DNA of 64,000 nucleotides from Eudromia elegans (taxonomy: Eukaryota; Chordata; Aves; Tinamiformes; Tinamidae): positions 644,562 to 708,561 of the forward strand of contig PTEX01000120.1 of the NCBI GenBank assembly GCA_003342815.1, in the 5' to 3' direction. The notes under the pieces were generated by a model. That model searched no databases, was not told where the DNA came from, and was given only the letters and a program-made list of their open reading frames with translations. Position numbers and translations under genes: made by a program. This document shows positions 22,875-34,365 of the stretch, piece by piece; the stretch's first letter is position 1, and the number at the start of each line of letters is the position of its first letter.

Positions 22875-24668
22875 AAGAGAGATCAGACTTCTATCCCTAA
22901 AAGCAATCATTTGAGAAACCAGTTTAACCATAAAAAAGAGTAAAAAAAAAGTAACAGAAACAAAAAGATACAGCTAAAGCAAAGATCTGATTTTCCCCCA
23001 AGGATTAATGGATATCTAGAATTGGTGAAAGTAAAAAAAAAAAAATATAAAAAATGTCAAGCCCAAGTTTCCATAGTATTTTAAATAGGACACTTCTGTC
23101 TGTGATGATAAGTTATAATTAGCAACTTAATAGATTATCTATCAGCATGGATATCAATTTTCAAGTTGTACTATTACTGCTTTTGTAATGTGATTTAAGT
23201 CTTGAACTGGTCAAAGATGACAATTATTTTCTAAGGGACATTATGATTTTTTTTCTCTCTCTCCCCCAAAGTTATAAAATAAAAGAGTTGAAAGTTTCTG
23301 AAACTTTCAGGGGAAAGAAAAAAAAAATCTTGCTTTTAAAACAAACTTATTTGATTATAGTAATAAGTATCTAATTTACTAATCATTTAAATTGAAAAAG
23401 AATATATTGTCAAGAAAATTCTTATTTGACTGTTTTTGGCTTTCTTCTATAATGTTTCATATTACACCAAATAAAGAAAGGGAAGGAAATGATTTTATGG
23501 AGTCTTTTCCCTTTGGGCCTGTGGGAGAGAGGGAAAAAAAAAAAAAAAATCACACCTTCCTCCCTCTATTGCCTTTTTATGCCCTGAAGTGATACATACT
23601 TGAGCTTAGACAGAGCTCTTCTACCAACCCTTTTACAAAGGGGCTACAAAAGGGCACCTTGCCTATTGGGATTCCGTTTCTGACTTAAAAATCTGAAGAA
23701 GTGCAGAAGTAGTAGACATAGCAACTAAAAGATGAGAGTCAGGTCATGATGGCCATTGACAAGCGCCACATAGAATTTCATTGAGAAAATTAAGTTAATC
23801 ATAGTTCCAATATGGTCAGAAATAATCCCGGTTGTGCTTAATTACTGCTGAAATTGTAGCCTCGGTGTATCTGGAACTGTTCTCCAGCACTGAAGCCAAG
23901 AGTTGTGGAACAGCTGCATGCATGGTATTAAATTCCCTCCTATTAATTTGTTGCAGCACATCCACTGAGAGCAGTTCCTCGTACATGCTAACTCCTAAAC
24001 CCTGCCTGGGATGCTATTTTGCAAAAAATCGCTAGTTAACTTGAGTCAAACTATGTCAGGGATAATTTTGACAGCTTAAGAGTACAAAAAGATCTCTAGG
24101 TTCTGGAAATGTTCTCTGACCTGATATAATTTAGTATACAGGAAAATCATATCCTGTTGGGCTTTGTTAAAATATTTTTCCATCCTGTTTAATAAACATT
24201 TTTAGGTGAAATATTTACTTTTCATATTTCCATTAAATAGCAAAGTGCCATTGGATTAATAGGGTTCTTGCAACATTTATTTTAATATCACTTTGGATAA
24301 TAAGAAAATTACTTGAAACCATATTGCATAATATCTTTAAGGAAGAGAATCAATGTGCTGCTGTGTTTTATGCCATAAGAATATAATTTTATGATAAATT
24401 ATTGAAGTTGTGGAATAAAACTAATGAATGATATTTTGCTGAATAGTAATGTTATACTAGTGTGTTGTATAAATATCTACATTGCAGCATAAAGGCAATA
24501 CATGAAAAGAACGTGTCTTTGTAGATGTAATTTAGGAGAAAACAATCTGTTTTCTGTGAGCAATTACACAGAAGTCCAAAGAAAATATTATCAGATCATG
24601 TGCAGGCAAAAAAGTAGGTTACTGTGCTGTTAAGTATTTATGACACCTGTGACTAGCAGGGAATTTTT

Positions 24669-24684
24669 TGTGTGTGTGTGTGTG
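24669..24684. repeat. (TG)8 microsatellite
   Basis: A short TG dinucleotide tract followed by gcgcgtacac. Confidence 0.9.
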
Positions 24685-27254
24685 CGCGTACACATGTATT
24701 TGTTTTGTTTTTTATAAACACTTTTAGACACACAAGCATCTTCCTGGACTAGTAAACTTCAGCAGTATGCTAAGATTTCATAGTCTGAATGAAAATCTGA
24801 CTAAAAAAAGACTAAAATAGAAGACAACAGGTGAGTAAAAGCATCACTGTAAATCTGTGATATGAAGGTAGTGAGCCACTGGATAGACAGTCAAAGACCT
24901 AGGAGGAGAAAGTGATTCTTATAACAATTAGCCTGGGGATGAGGTCACACCTCCTACTATTATGGTTTCACATGGACACTTCACTGCAATTATTTGTTAT
25001 TATGAATGTCAATAGAAAACAGAATATTAAAAAACTATATATTCCTTGTAGGCATTTGCTAAATCAATGAAAAATGTTGTTCACTCAGTGTAAGAACTGA
25101 TACTTCAGGTCTAGCTGCTAATAGTGGTATATGGAACAAGTATATTTGGTCTAACTGTTAATCCTCTTCATTTTAAATTTATTTCCAGTGAGAAAATGCA
25201 AAGCATGTAGCAGAAGTGGATTTAGCCATGAATCCCATGAATGGTATTCTCCATTTGTTTTAATCATTGCTTCCAGCCTGAAACTGCTGGTCTACCAGTT
25301 ACTATCTATCTTTGGTTTTTTCATTGTCTTTTCCAAATATCTTTTTGTTTATAATTTGGAGTGCCAGCATTAAGCGTATTAGCTGCTAGGAGAGTGAGTC
25401 TATCCTCTGTCATTAGGGGAGTTTGATTTTTAACTGACATTTCTGTGACAAACCATACACACACAAAAAAAGGCCCCTTGAAAGCATGGATAATGAACAG
25501 ATGTTATCAATGAGGATGCCTGCTCAAGGATAAGTTTCAGGCTGACATTTAGCAAATACCTTCAAGTTATTAATGTAATCAAAGAAAAATAGAATAGAAT
25601 GGACATAAATCTGTTAGGAGTATATTGACAGCGAAGTGACTGAAATTATTGAAGAGGTAACACTCTGAGTTAATTTCTGATCTTCAGTTTTCTTACTTGA
25701 ATTCACAAATCGCCTACTCTAATGCAGTTCAACGGTTCTGCTGTCTACATGTCTGTGCTGTTGAAGTATCTATAAATTCAAGGTATGCACCCCAGCATTG
25801 ATAGTTTTAGTGTTGCTCAATAAGAGCAAAAAATGCAATGCCTATTACTCTGTTTACTCTTTGATGTCAAATTGCCTGTCCTGAGTAGGCCTTATAGGAA
25901 GAAAAGTTTATTCTTTAAAACCTGAACTATTTTAACTTGTGAATGACAGAGAGGCATCCAGAACATGATGAAGCAAAAGAAAAGGTCTTAGTAGATAATT
26001 AGTGTGAAAAGCAAGTAAGTTTTTATCTACATTGTTTTTTTCTGGTCTTAACTATTAGACACAAAAATCAAGCTCATTCAGATAATCTGCAGCACAACAA
26101 AATAAAATTAAAAACATAGCAAAGAAACAAACCTCTATTCCTTCAGATTGCTACATCCATGCGTTCAATTCAGATTACAAAAGACTGGTTATCTGCTAGA
26201 TTTTTTAATGCTAGAACTCTATATGTGAGCTAAGTTTCCTTTATCTAAGTTTATACATACTGAAATGCATATATGTCTTATAGTCTATACTTCATTTCCT
26301 ACCCTCGTATTTAATATTTTCAGGAAAATTTGTTAACTCAGTGTTCTGAGATATTTTATTTGGGTAGGCTTCTAGAACTTTTTCTTGGCCTGCAAGTTGT
26401 AACTTTTGTAATAGTCATGGAGATGACAAAAATTAGAATAATATTGCAATAATATTCCTTTCCAGTACATTTTTGAGTTGTTAATAGCTGCTACAATTTA
26501 GAACACTCTAAAGGCTACAGTAATTTGTGCCTGTTAGCAAAATACCGGAGTGTTTCTGGTGGCCAGACAATGAGAATCAAAGTAATTAACGTTACCAGTC
26601 CTTCCAAAAACTCTGGAAAGACTCATATCCTTCTTGTAGGGGACCCACATAGTGGCCAGTCTGGTCTGTTTTAAGCTTTTTTCTTCCCCCCAGCAGAACT
26701 GCAGAACACACAGTGCAGATTATAATTTAGTATTAAGGATTCTTTTCCTTAATAGTTACAGTCAGGAATTCCTCTGAGTTTGTAGTAAATAGCTCTGAAC
26801 ATGAGTTCAGAAGATATTGTGCTCCAAGCAACCTACTTCAATTCTAATCTAAGTGCTTGTAGGATAAGTTAGTCATCCATGATATTGCAGTATTCTGGTG
26901 TTCAGATCATTCACGGAAATCTTAGTACTTAGGAATGACTTAAACTAATAAATTAATCATGCCCTCAGTTAACTCTGGCAATTTAATGTTGTAATCATCA
27001 TTATAAATTTGTGCATTTACATTACTCTTTGCCTTAAATGTTTTAATTTTTTTCTAAAAAAAAGAAAAAAAAGATGAAAACAAAATACCAAATCACTGAA
27101 TCATGAACATCCTGGTAGTGAAGTGTATGAAGGTTAATTAGAACTTTTTGCAAAATATAATGTAATTCCTTATAAGAAAATGGAGAGATTCAGAGTGCCT
27201 ATTTTGTTACTTGAAAATGGGGCTTGGTGTGATTAGCTTCTGTCCTGAAGAAAG

Positions 27255-27938
27255 TGACGGGAGTCGTCTCACCTCCGGCGGCCGCCCGAAGTACCACGCC
27301 GCCAATCGCCGGCCCGTCAATGCCGGCTGCCCTCCGGATGCTGTGGAGGAGGCTCGTGGGGCGCCAGGCCGCTAGCCGCGTGGACTGGAGCGCCGTCCCA
27401 GGAGTTACCGGGGAGAGCGGGGGCTGCCCGCCTAAGACCCCGCGTCACACACACACACCAGTCGCTCACAGGCACGCAGTGCGCACACACAGAAGAGGCA
27501 CACACAGGGGTCTGCAGCAGAACAGCCAACTTTATTGCGGGGGTCGGCCAGAATATATAGGGGAGCTGTGCCACTCTGACACTCCTGGTTGGTTGAGACA
27601 AATCCACCCTGTCGTCCATGATAGGTGGGCAGTGACGGTCCCGTCAATGACTGGCGGCCCCAGGATCCGGCCAGCGATTGGCCGCCTCCTGTGGCGGGAG
27701 ATCACCAGGTCCCAATTGGTCAGAGGCTCACGGTCTGCCCAGCCACGCTGGTCAGCCCAGGAGAGCTCCAGCACCCACCTTACCGGGGTCACCAGGAGGT
27801 CAGGCGGACAGCTCTCCCATATATTCCTATGACCATCTAAACAACTATATACAATGCATACATATCTACATATAGAGGCTGCCTGATTCGATTCTCTCCT
27901 GTGCATAAAATCAGAGGGCAGGACTGTGTCCTACAGCA
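27255..27938 (-). mobile_element. Solo LTR of an endogenous retrovirus, class II-like, copy 2
   Basis: This is a 684-bp GC-rich insert starting TG and ending CA, flanked by the 6-bp duplication AGAAAG (27249-27254 and 27939-27944). It shares long stretches with 10396-10996, for example gactggcggccccaggatcc versus gattggcggccccaggatcc, and gaatatataggggag in both. The minus strand reads U3, TATA box, AATAAA, then a long GC-rich U5. The U5 side is about 90 bp longer than in copy 1, with only islands of similarity. It holds a CA-rich patch at about 27448-27516. No internal retroviral genes adjoin it, so it is a solo LTR. Its own target duplication shows that it inserted separately from copy 1. 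Confidence 0.92.
27531..27719 (-). promoter_or_regulatory. LTR copy 2 promoter: CCAAT boxes, TATA box, poly(A) signal
   Basis: Minus-strand CCAAT motifs at plus 27715-27719 and 27677-27681 precede a TATATATT box at 27552-27559 and AATAAA at 27531-27536. The third CCAAT box of copy 1 corresponds here to a mutated actgg. Spacing matches copy 1. Confidence 0.65.
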
Positions 27939-27944
27939 AGAAAG

Positions 27945-30900
27945 CAATCAGAAAAAGCTACCTTATTCAGTACATACTTCCCTCAAACCCAGAGTTCCTT
28001 TAATGTCTGCATATGTAAAGGAGCACTTCAGCATGAGAGCTGAGTGCTTGATTCCCACCTAAGCTAAAGTACAACTGTAGCCTAAGCATAAGCACATTTA
28101 AATTCCTTCCAGATCATAAGGTGTGCCTAGACATTACCAACATCTCCTGCTCATCTCTCTTTAGATAAAATATCATTTCAATTTGCAGTTATAGCAAACA
28201 TTCGCAAAGCCGGAGGTCTTGCTTAGTTTCTCTGCTTAAATATCATGATATTCAACCTTGGAGCATCCTACTCATAAATCTGTATACCAGTATAGACAGA
28301 GGACTGCCTGGAAGTGGAGTAGAGAGACTGATACTTGCTATAAACATCAGTCTATGCCACTGTGCATCCTTGAGCACCAGGCATTTTGGCTAGGAAAGTG
28401 GGTGAACAGGAGCCTGATTTTGTTGTCCAATAATTAGAGTATTCATGTAGAAAGAGGGAAACTCCCTTTTTATTATTTTTACTTTTGTCTTTGACCCAGG
28501 TTGGAGAAAAAAAGTCCTGAATGAGGATCACATCCTACTTTTTCTTTCCTTCTATCTGAATTCCCTAACTACTAAGATAGAGGACATACATATTGCTAAA
28601 CTAAGAGTTAATAATTCCATATATAATGTAATATTTTAATTTTATGGGACTGAGAGTATTCCACTCTGGAATCATTTACAACTATCTGGCGAAACCTGCA
28701 AAGGAGAAATGAATGCATACCTCTTTGGGGAAACGGAGGTCTCTAACCCAAGTTTTCTACGTCTTCTCCAACCATGGAAATTAAAAGAGCATTTTGTCTG
28801 TTTTTGATTATGCCAGATATGAACTTAGCGCAGAGCTTGGCTCTCAGTGAGAAAAGCCTCATCACTGTTCTCTTCTTGCAGGAACAGGCAGAAGTCATAC
28901 TCAGAGACTTTCATCTTTCTCATCTCTCAGAACAATCAGATTCACTTGTCCTTCCTCATATTAGGCTTAATCAAATTAGTTTTGCCTTGTTGGCAAGTTA
29001 AGGTCCTTCTTATCAACCCCAAAGTCCAATTCTGCTATTTCTAGTGAAATCGTTTTTTCTCAAACATAGAGGCAAAAATTGCACACATTTCAGATACAGC
29101 CTTGTCTATTATGCCTATTAATACTTATATTTCTTATTTGATGCTTTTTTTTTTGTTTGTTTGAATTTTCTATCTTCTGGGTGGTTTACTGGTGGATCAC
29201 TCTCATTCTGCAACTGTGTTTTCAGTGGATAAGGGCAAAGGGGCAGGGAACCAGAAGTACCAAAAGTCTCTTTGTATTACTGTGAGGTTTATTAATCATT
29301 GCTTGACATTATTATTTTCCTGCAACTCCAGATTTAAAAGTTTCTGATAACTTTTAATAAGTTCATGCTTAAATGTTTCCTAACTCTGCTGTTTTGAGAA
29401 GTCTTTTAAAGTTTTTTATTTGGACAAAAACAAACAAACAAAAAGTCTAAAAGTCGGACTTTGTGAAAAGACAAACAAGCAAGCAATTTCCAGCTGGACC
29501 AACTAACTATTCTACATTCAAGATTTCTTAATTAAATTTAACCTTAAGTTTGCCTTACAAATGTTTTTGATTTTCATTCCTCAAAAGGAAGGCTGAAAAT
29601 GCTTATGGACATTAAAGCAATCAGGAATTATTTGTAGAGCTATGAAAATATTCTTACTTGGACTAAATGCCTCTTGTATAGGAAAGCAATTGCACTGAGA
29701 GCATGTGACACTCAAAGAATGACATTTTATCAGGTAATTTCAGTTTTTTGAAAAACCTACCAGGTATCATTAGTGTATCTGTTACCTACAGACTTTCATT
29801 TCTGACAGCCATCTTCTACTCTATATGAATTAGTCACATTCACATATGCTTATATAATGGCATTAGTGGCTTGATTGCCATTTCCCTTTCTCCTCTCCTC
29901 CTTTTCTTTATGAAGAAGCGCAGGTAACATTTCTATGGCCATAATGTTGTAACCCAGGAGATTAGACACCAGACTTAAATTAACATAGAAACACATTCAC
30001 TACTAAGAACCATTTACTGATTTTTTTCCCCCCTCCATGAGCAGCACTGACTCTGTATTCAATAGTAGATCCACATAACCAGCATCCTTTTTTCTTTCCT
30101 ACTTCTCCCCCCTCCTCCCCCTGCCTCAGCCTTCAGGCACTTTCCAACACCTCTGTATTGGTGTCTTTCCAAAGAGCAGCCACAGAGGCCTTATGTGCCT
30201 CAGGCATCTTGCAGTCATCAGTGCTTACAGCTGTGCCGCTTCTTGACTCCACATGTGCCTTTCAACACCACCAACCACAGCTTACATATATCCACAGAAA
30301 CAAAGCAGTTTCAGGCACCTCTCTCTTGTGTTAAATCAGAAAGCTTTCAAGAGCATCTTCCATTGAATTGCCTCCTGGGCTAACTCAGAGGAATATTTTG
30401 GAGTCACTCATCTCCTAATATCCTCAATGCTGCTACATTATTTCAAATACAAAGTGAAATAAAACTTTTTGATAATTAGGCTATATCAGTAGATTTAGCT
30501 CTTGCTACACAATTGCCACTGTTAAAACGTTACTTACCCAGTGGAAAATATTTCAACATTCCAATCAAATCTTTTTAAAAAAAGCATTGTGAAAACAGAG
30601 ACAGTCACTAGTTCACATTTATCACATGTTAATCCAATACTGTCTATTTATAGCACCCCTCTAAAAACAATGCTGCAAAATCAAGGCACTATGGTCAGCT
30701 TTAGAGGGCTCTGGAGCAAGTTGCTGACATAACGCATTCCTGAAAAGGAAGAGTTGGGAGAGTAAATAGAGTTGGACTTAACTCCAAGAATGCTCATCAG
30801 AACTGTTAAATGTACCATCTACAATGCTACAATACAGTAGTAGGGGAATATGTGATGATGTGTGACCTATCTGTTCCACTGCAAAGCTTGCAAGACTGTA

Positions 30901-30994
30901 CGTGACCATGCCAGGCATCATTGCTTACTTTCATTGCTATGGAATCAATTCCTTTGTACTTATAACAAAGGATGGCTTTTAACTAATGTCTGTC
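27945..30994. other. AT-rich stretch, no recognised gene
   Basis: Mostly AT-rich single-copy DNA. A pyrimidine-rich tract and a short exon-like open frame at 30.1-30.4 kb are listed separately. Confidence 0.5.
30087..30383 (+). other. Polypyrimidine tract plus AG and short open frame (exon-like, unassigned)
   Basis: A tract made almost only of C and T (about 30087-30127) ends in CAG at 30127-30129, as a splice acceptor would. From there one frame is open to a stop at 30381-30383, about 84 codons, in sequence a little richer in G and C than its surroundings. The peptide resembles nothing I know. No donor site, branch point or neighbouring exon can be defended, so this is only a pattern. Confidence 0.2.
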
Positions 30995-31115
30995 AAGTAA
31001 AGCTGTGTCCCTTGCCATATACTCTAGGTGTCCCTGCCGGAGCAGGGAGGGTTGGATTAGGTGATCTCTAGAGGTCCTTTCCAACCTTAACCATTCTGTG
31101 ATTCTGATTCTGTGA
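30995..31115 (+). mobile_element. CR1 LINE, 3' tail only
   Basis: About 120 bp of the CR1 3' end on the plus strand. It runs from the end of ORF2 (ctgtgtcccttgccatat), through the stem CCCTGC-CGGA-GCAGGG at 31032-31047 and gatctctagaggtcctttcc, to the terminal octamers ending attctgattctgtga. It is strongly 5'-truncated. Confidence 0.93.
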
Positions 31116-32367
31116 AAGCTCTTAATGTGTCATGCAAACAAGGACCTATTTCAGAAGCAAACAAACAGCAACAAAGCAGATACATAAGTGTTTAGAAAGT
31201 CTGCGTAGAAGAAGAAGAAAAAAATCTATGCTTCCAAGGGTAAGACTGTCAAAATATTTAATCCTAAATAGAGCAAAATCTTCCAAAATACTTCATTTGA
31301 AATTGTAAATAATATGTTATTTGGATACTTTATGATGCCTCATATTTTTCTTATAGATTTTTCTGTAATATCTTAAAAAAGATAAAATAATAAGTTATAA
31401 CAAAATAAAAAATAAATTGAAAATCTTCATTCCTTTCAATTAAAACTACTGAAAAATAAGTCATTTGTAAGAAATATTTTGATTTTGTAGAATTATAATT
31501 TTCTGTAAAATTTTGACTCTTTTCAGGTGCAGTTAATTTATCTTTGGAAAGTACATACCTGTCTAAGGGTATTAAAAGTAAAGATAATTTGCTTTCAAGG
31601 AGAAACTGTCTTGCATTTGGACTGATACAAGGATGTCTCTATCTAGCTAGCAGGTTATATTGTATCACCTGAAGACAGATATATAGCTTGATCATCTTGT
31701 GTTGGAACACTACATGGTGACCACTAAATTTTATCATATTAAGTATTATATAGAATGACCATTAAGAAAGTACTTCAGGAGGTTTCCTATAGGTTTTAGA
31801 ACATTAATTATAGTCCATATTTCATTGAGACATAACTAGGTAATTAGTAATCTTTAAATTAAACAAAAACAGTACTTTCCTTAAAATAGGTATTTAATTG
31901 CTTTTAAAATCAAAAGACATAAAGGACTAATGTTAGATCTGGCATCTAACTTTATTTTTACCTTAATCTTGACCAATTAACAAAAGATTGTGTGTATATC
32001 AGGAGAACTCTGCTTATCTTGATTGGAAAAACCATCCTTCTCAATCCTCAGAACCCACCAGCTCACTTGGTTTCCCCACTGGTTCAGTGCATCCATCTCC
32101 TCCACTATTAAATAGATGGTCAAATTACACACAGTTTTCCTCAAAGTCTCATATTTCACTCTCCTAGAGTATTCAAATGGCTTCTATGATGTCACTGATC
32201 ACCTTTTCCTAATGGGACTACTATTGCTCTTGAGAAGGAGATTTTTCTCAGTGTCTGGCCAGAGAGAATTTAGGAAATAGATAGTAGGAAAACTTTCCCA
32301 GTCTTTGTAGCTTCATGATACATACAGTGTCTGTGTCACACTAGAGAGCGAAACCTGCATTTTTCAT
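31116..32367. other. AT-rich stretch, no gene seen
   Basis: AT-rich DNA between two CR1 copies. No gene or element is recognised. Confidence 0.6.
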
Positions 32368-34365
32368 CATAGAATCATAGAAGGCTAGGGTTGGAAGGGA
32401 CCTGTAGAGGTCATCTAGTCCTACCCCCCTGCACACGCAGGGTCCCCTAGAGCATGTGGCACAGGGTGATGTCCAGGCGGGTTTTGAAGATCTCCAGAGA
32501 AGGAGACTCCACCACCTCTCTGGGCAGCCTGTTCCAGTGCTCTGTCACCCTCACTGGTAAGAAATTCTTTCGCAAGTTCCTGTGGAACTTTTGGTGCTTG
32601 AATTTGTGGCCGTTTCCTTTCGTTCTATCACTGGCCACCACTGAGAAGAGGCCAGCCCCATTCTCATCACTCCCTTTCTTGAGATATTTATATACACTAA
32701 TCAGGTCCCCTCTCAGTCTTCTCTTCTGCAGGCTGAAGAGGCCCAGTTCTCTCAGCCTTTGCTCGTAGGGAAGATGTTCCAGGCCCCTAATCATCTTCGT
32801 GGCCCTGCACTGGACTCTCTCTAGCAGCTGCATATCCCTCCTGCACTGGGGAGCCCCGAACTGCACACAGTACTCGAGGTGCGGCCTCACCAGGGCTGAG
32901 TAGAGGGGCAGAATCACCTCCCTCGACCTGTTGGAGACGCTCTGCTTAATGCACCCCAGGATCCCATTGGCCTTCTTGGCCACGAGGGCACACTGCTGCC
33001 TCATGGTCAACTTGTTGTTGTCGTCCAACATGACGCCCAGGTCTCTCTCTGCGGAGCTGCTCTCCAGGAGGTTGGTCCCCAGCCTGTAGGCATGTCTGGG
33101 GTTATTCCTCCCCAGGTGCAGGACCCTACACTTGCCCTTGTTGAACTTCATGAGGTTACTCGCCGCCCAGTTATCCAGTCTGTCCAGGTCCCTCTGGATG
33201 GCAGCGCAGCCCTCAGGGCTATCAGCTATTCCTCCCAGTTTGGTATCATCAGCAAACTTGCTGAGGGAGCACTCCATCCCTTCATCCAGGTCGTTAATGA
33301 ATAAATTGAACAGGACCGGACCGAGGACTGACCCCTGGGGGACACCACTAACCACAGGCCTCCAGCTGGACTCGGCACCGCTGATTACCACTCTCTGGGC
33401 CGTCTTCAGCCAGTTCCTAATCCACCTCACTGTCCACTCATCTAACCCACTCTTCTGGAGCTTGCCCAGGAGGATGCTGTGAGGGACGGTGTCAAAAGCC
33501 TTACTGAAGTCCAGATAGATGACCTCCACCGCTCTGCCCTCATCTATCCATCTAGTCACCCCATCGTAGAAGGCTATCAGGTTAGTCAAGCATGATCTNC
33601 CCTTGGTGAACCCATGCTGGCTACTCCTGAGCACCTTCTTCTCCTCCATGTGCCTGGAAACAGCAGTCAGGATGACCTGCTCCATCACCTTTCCAGGGAC
33701 AGAGGTCAGGCTCACCGGCCTGTAGTTGCCTGGCTCCTCCTTCTTGCTTTTTTTGAAGACTGGGGTGACATTGGCTTTCCTCCAGTCCTCCGGCAGCTCC
33801 CCTGTCCTCCAGAACCTTTCAAAGATGATGGAGAGCGGCTCGGCTATGACATCCGCCAGCTCATGCAGCACTCTGGGGTGCATCCCATCGGGGCCCATGG
33901 ATTTGTGGGTGTTGAGTTACCTCAGGTGCTCTCTAAGCAAGTCTTCTTCCTCTACTCTGGGCAAGTCTTCCTCTCTCCAGTCCCTTCTCATTTCCCTAGT
34001 GTCTGGGACACTAAGGGGCTGCCCTAGAGAGCTGTCAGCCCTATCTAGGCTCTGTAGTTCCTGGGGACCAGCCCTAGCAGAGANGACTGAGGCAAAGAAG
34101 GCATTTAGTAAATCTGCCTTCTCCACATCCTCCGTTACCAACGCACCCTCCCCATTCAGCAGTGGACCGACATTTTCTCTAGTCTTCCTCTTGCTGCTGA
34201 TGTATTTGTAGAATCCCTTCCTGTTATCCTTGACGTCCCTCGCTAGTTCTATTCCAATAGGGCCTTGGCCTTCCTCGTCGCACTCCTGCATTCCCTGACA
34301 ACATTCCTATATTGTTCCCACGTGGCCTGGCCCTTCTTCCACCTTACATATGTCTTCTTCTCATT
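32368..34365 (-). mobile_element. CR1 LINE, 2-kb 3' copy with near-intact reverse transcriptase
   Basis: This is the best-preserved CR1 here. On the minus strand it runs from upstream of the reverse-transcriptase domain ([20 protein letters not shown], about 34285-34344) to the 3' end. The 3' end carries two terminal octamers, seen on the plus strand as catagaatcatagaa at 32368. The 5' part of the element (ORF1 and the endonuclease domain of ORF2) is absent, so it is a 5'-truncated insertion. The truncation point is near 34365, by a run of T. Two ambiguous bases lie inside it, at 33599 and 34084. The 3' stem CCCTGC-ACAC-GCAGGG is at 32427-32442. No target-site duplication is evident. Confidence 0.97.
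32447..34291 (-). pseudogene. CR1 ORF2 reverse transcriptase, broken by one stop and a frameshift
   Basis: The enzyme family reverse-transcribes CR1 RNA at a nicked target. A single frame runs from 34291 to the natural stop at 32447, broken only by TAA at 33917-33919. Upstream, the frame shifts at about 34250-34265, after the segment RKAKALLE. Counting from the methionine at 33898: [10 protein letters not shown] is at residues 129-138, SGVPQGS at 184-190 and the catalytic FADD at 215-218 (33245-33256). These are the expected reverse-transcriptase motifs in order. The thumb and C-terminal region follow to the end, HML. The ambiguous base at 33599 makes residue 100 unknown. The protein lacks its endonuclease domain and cannot be functional as it stands. 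Confidence 0.93.

Larger units (their letters stand above)
22076..27248. other. AT-rich stretch, no gene seen
   Basis: About 5 kb of AT-rich single-copy DNA with short microsatellites, listed separately, and A runs near 23035 and 23535. No coding frame shows a family motif. Confidence 0.55.

Noticed and set aside
27254..27906. Open frames of up to 192 codons on both strands
   Set aside because: They lie within the GC-rich solo LTR, where stops are scarce. LTRs of this type are not known to code, and the frames do not match a retroviral protein.
10396..27938. A single 17-kb provirus bounded by the two LTRs
   Set aside because: Each LTR has a different 6-bp target duplication, and no gag, pol, env or primer-binding site lies between them.
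32454..34211. Plus-strand open frames of 104-161 codons across 32.4-34.2 kb
   Set aside because: They are antisense shadows of the CR1 reverse-transcriptase frame on the minus strand.
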